Origin: JB111 sp052093225
GTDB taxonomy: Bacteria; Actinomycetota; Actinomycetes; Actinomycetales; Actinomycetaceae
DNA length: 14,446 nt
NCBI GenBank assembly: GCA_052093225.1
Contig: JBQDDG010000057.1
Location: forward strand, 1 to 14,446
Reading direction: 5' to 3'
This document shows positions 13,295-14,446 of the stretch, piece by piece. The notes beneath the pieces are model-generated. The model searched no databases, was not told where the DNA came from, and saw nothing but the letters and a program-made list of their open reading frames with translations. Every line of letters starts with the position of its first letter. The stretch's first letter is position 1. Position numbers and translations under genes: made by a program.

Positions 13295-13723
13295 TCAGCC
13301 GATGTTGATCATCCACTCGGTGCCGAACCTGTCGACGAGCATGCCGAACGACGCGCCCCAGGGCGCCTCCTCGAGCGGCTGCGTGGCCTCGCCGCCCTCG
13401 ATCAGGGCCTCGTAGGCGCGGGTGAGCGACTCCTTGTCCGCCGCGTCACCCACGAGCGAGAGCGTGACCGCGCTGCCCGAGGAGTGCGGCATGCCGGGCA
13501 GGGCGTCGGCGGCCATGAGCTGGAAGCCGAACGGCGTGGTGAGCGAGGCGTGCATGACGAGGTCGCCATGCTCCGGCGGCACCATGAGCGGGGTGCCCGA
13601 GCTCTGGGCGAACGAGGCGTGGGTGTCGATCTCGAGCTCGCCGCCGAGCACCGAGCGGTAGAACTCCATCACCTCGGCCGTCGTGCCCTGGAAGTTGAGG
13701 TAGGGGATGAGCTGGACGGTCAT
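13295..13723 (-). CDS. PhnB-like VOC (glyoxalase/bleomycin-resistance fold) protein
   Basis: A 142-residue protein of the PhnB-like VOC group. It opens with IPYLNFQGTTAEVMEFYRSVLGGEL (6-30). The middle HASLTTPFGFQLMAAD carries the family's first strand set, and it ends with APWGASFGMLVDRFGTEWMIN (120-140). Such proteins are paired beta-alpha-beta-beta-beta modules, usually dimeric and metal-linked, but PhnB-like members have no agreed reaction. GGGAGG lies 7 bases before the ATG at 13723, fixing the start. It is transcribed toward the tartrate operon and shares its terminator; nothing ties it functionally to tartrate use. Confidence 0.88.
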   Translation of the reverse strand: MTVQLIPYLNFQGTTAEVMEFYRSVLGGELEIDTHASFAQSSGTPLMVPPEHGDLVMHASLTTPFGFQLMAADALPGMPHSSGSAVTLSLVGDAADKESLTRAYEALIEGGEATQPLEEAPWGASFGMLVDRFGTEWMINIG

Positions 13724-13825
13724 ACGGGTTCCTCCCGTCGTGCCCGGACCGGGGCGGCCGGGCTCCGTGTGCACCGGACGCGGCGTCGCGGTCGGTGATC
13801 GGGCGCCTCGTGCCCGGTGCCGACG

Positions 13826-13831
13826 ACGCTA
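13826..13831 (-). promoter_or_regulatory. -10 box of the VOC gene
   Basis: TAGCGT on the minus strand (13831-13826) matches TANNNT and is the same hexamer as in the promoter at 3694-3699. The start point would be near 13819, leaving a leader of about 95 bases. The -35 is not clear. The rest of the 13724-14046 gap holds only this and the HU promoter. Confidence 0.35.
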
Positions 13832-13989
13832 GACCCGCCCGCCCACATCGCACACCCCCGTGCCCCGACCACCCGACGCGCGTGTGACGGATGGTGCGAA
13901 TGTGGTGGACGTGACGAGAAGGCCGGAGAATTTGGCGCCACGCCGCGGAAATCGACCCGTCAACGCACCACCGGCGCCGGATCTGTGCG

Positions 13990-13995
13990 TAGTCT
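13990..13995 (+). promoter_or_regulatory. -10 box of the HU gene
   Basis: TAGTCT fits TANNNT. The start point would be near 14002, giving a leader of about 45 bases with the ribosome site GAGAGG at 14035-14040. No convincing -35 was found. Confidence 0.35.
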
Positions 13996-14046
13996 CGTCG
14001 CACTGCGCTCCACCGGGCGCTCACCACGTACGACGAGAGGGATTAC

Positions 14047-14331
14047 ATGTCCGTCAACCGCACCGAGCTCGTGGCCGCCATCGCCGAGCGCGCCTCCCTG
14101 ACGAAGGCCCAGGCCGACTCCGCCCTGGCCGCCTTCCAGGACGTCCTCATCGAGTCGCTCAAGGCCGGCGACGCCGTCAAGGTGACGGGTCTGCTGTCGG
14201 TCGAGCGCGTCGAGCGCGCCGCCCGCACGGGCCGCAACCCGCGCACCGGCGAGGCCATCGAGATCCCCGCCGGCTACGGCGTCAAGGTCTCGGCCGGCTC
14301 CAAGCTCAAGGACGCCGTCTCCTCGAAGTGA
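14047..14331 (+). CDS. hupB: HU-family DNA-binding protein
   Basis: A 94-residue histone-like protein that dimerises and bends DNA with little sequence preference. It has the two-helix N-terminal base (about 3-42), the beta segment with VTGLLSVERVERAARTGRNP, the RNPRTGE motif of the DNA-wrapping arm (63-69), and the closing helix ending KLKDAV. The length is that of a plain HU; the Lys/Ala-rich C-terminal tail found in mycobacterial HupB is absent. GAGAGG lies 6 bases before the ATG. It appears to be a single-gene unit. Confidence 0.93.
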   Translation: MSVNRTELVAAIAERASLTKAQADSALAAFQDVLIESLKAGDAVKVTGLLSVERVERAARTGRNPRTGEAIEIPAGYGVKVSAGSKLKDAVSSK

Positions 14332-14348
14332 CCCTCGGGCTCCATGAC

Positions 14349-14398
14349 GGGCGGGTGCCGGCGAACGCCCGCCCCCCCCCCGAGCTCAGAGCGGGGGG
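14349..14398 (+). terminator. GC hairpin and C/G runs after HU
   Basis: GGGCGGG (14349-14355) pairs with CCCGCCC (14368-14374) across a 12-base loop, 17 bases after the HU stop. A run of 10 C (14372-14381) can instead pair with the G run at 14393-14398, so two alternative stems compete. It is a plausible weak terminator. No T-tract follows. Confidence 0.4.
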
Positions 14399-14446
14399 AG
14401 ACCCCGCCGGCGCTGTACACCCACGACGAGGCCAAGACGGGCTAGC

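Overview
The window is very GC-rich and gene-dense. It shows ATGA stop/start overlaps, TANNNT -10 boxes placed 7 nt before a start codon (leaderless transcripts), and a short HU protein. Together these point to a high-GC Gram-positive actinobacterium, probably of the Micrococcales (Cellulomonas/Georgenia/Isoptericola-like). The family is inferred from style, not from a marker gene. A 100-N block at 8578-8677 shows that this is a draft scaffold.

Layout. (1) 1-70: the last bases of what looks like tmRNA (ssrA), then a hairpin terminator. (2) 200-3038: a three-gene, translationally coupled operon encoding a DUF1023 alpha/beta hydrolase and a DrrAB-type ABC exporter (ATPase and ABC-2 permease). 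It ends in a 48-bp perfect palindrome. (3) 3157-4889: a small minus-strand gene with a long leader, a divergent CGNR-type zinc-finger protein with an Ala-rich tail, and a second small minus-strand gene. (4) 5078-6267: a promoter with two GTGAC-N6-GTCAC operators driving a TRAP large-permease (DctM) gene that lacks about 90 internal residues and has no DctP or DctQ partner here. (5) 6271-13216: a tartrate/hydroxy-acid catabolic locus with a minus-strand LysR regulator. Divergent from it are a tartrate/D-malate dehydrogenase, a tripartite tricarboxylate transporter (tctC, tctA, tctB), a 19-codon micro-ORF and a D(-)-tartrate dehydratase of the enolase superfamily. A perfect 18-bp bidirectional terminator closes the locus. 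(6) 13295-14331: a minus-strand PhnB-like VOC protein and a plus-strand HU gene. The last 115 bases hold a hairpin and a run of 10 C.

How the parts work together. TctC would capture a tartrate-like dicarboxylate outside the membrane and TctA/TctB would import it. The dehydratase would convert D-tartrate to oxaloacetate, and the dehydrogenase would oxidise another isomer or D-malate. LysR has a T-N11-A palindrome centred about 66 bp before the predicted dehydrogenase start point, and a half-site copy over its own -35 region. The neighbouring damaged TRAP permease may be a relic of an older importer for similar substrates.

No CRISPR array, transposase, integrase, phage gene or complete tRNA was seen. 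The least ordinary features are the operator pair on the damaged permease gene, the 9-nt minisatellite with the assembly gap just upstream of tctC, and two micro-ORFs in leader-like positions.
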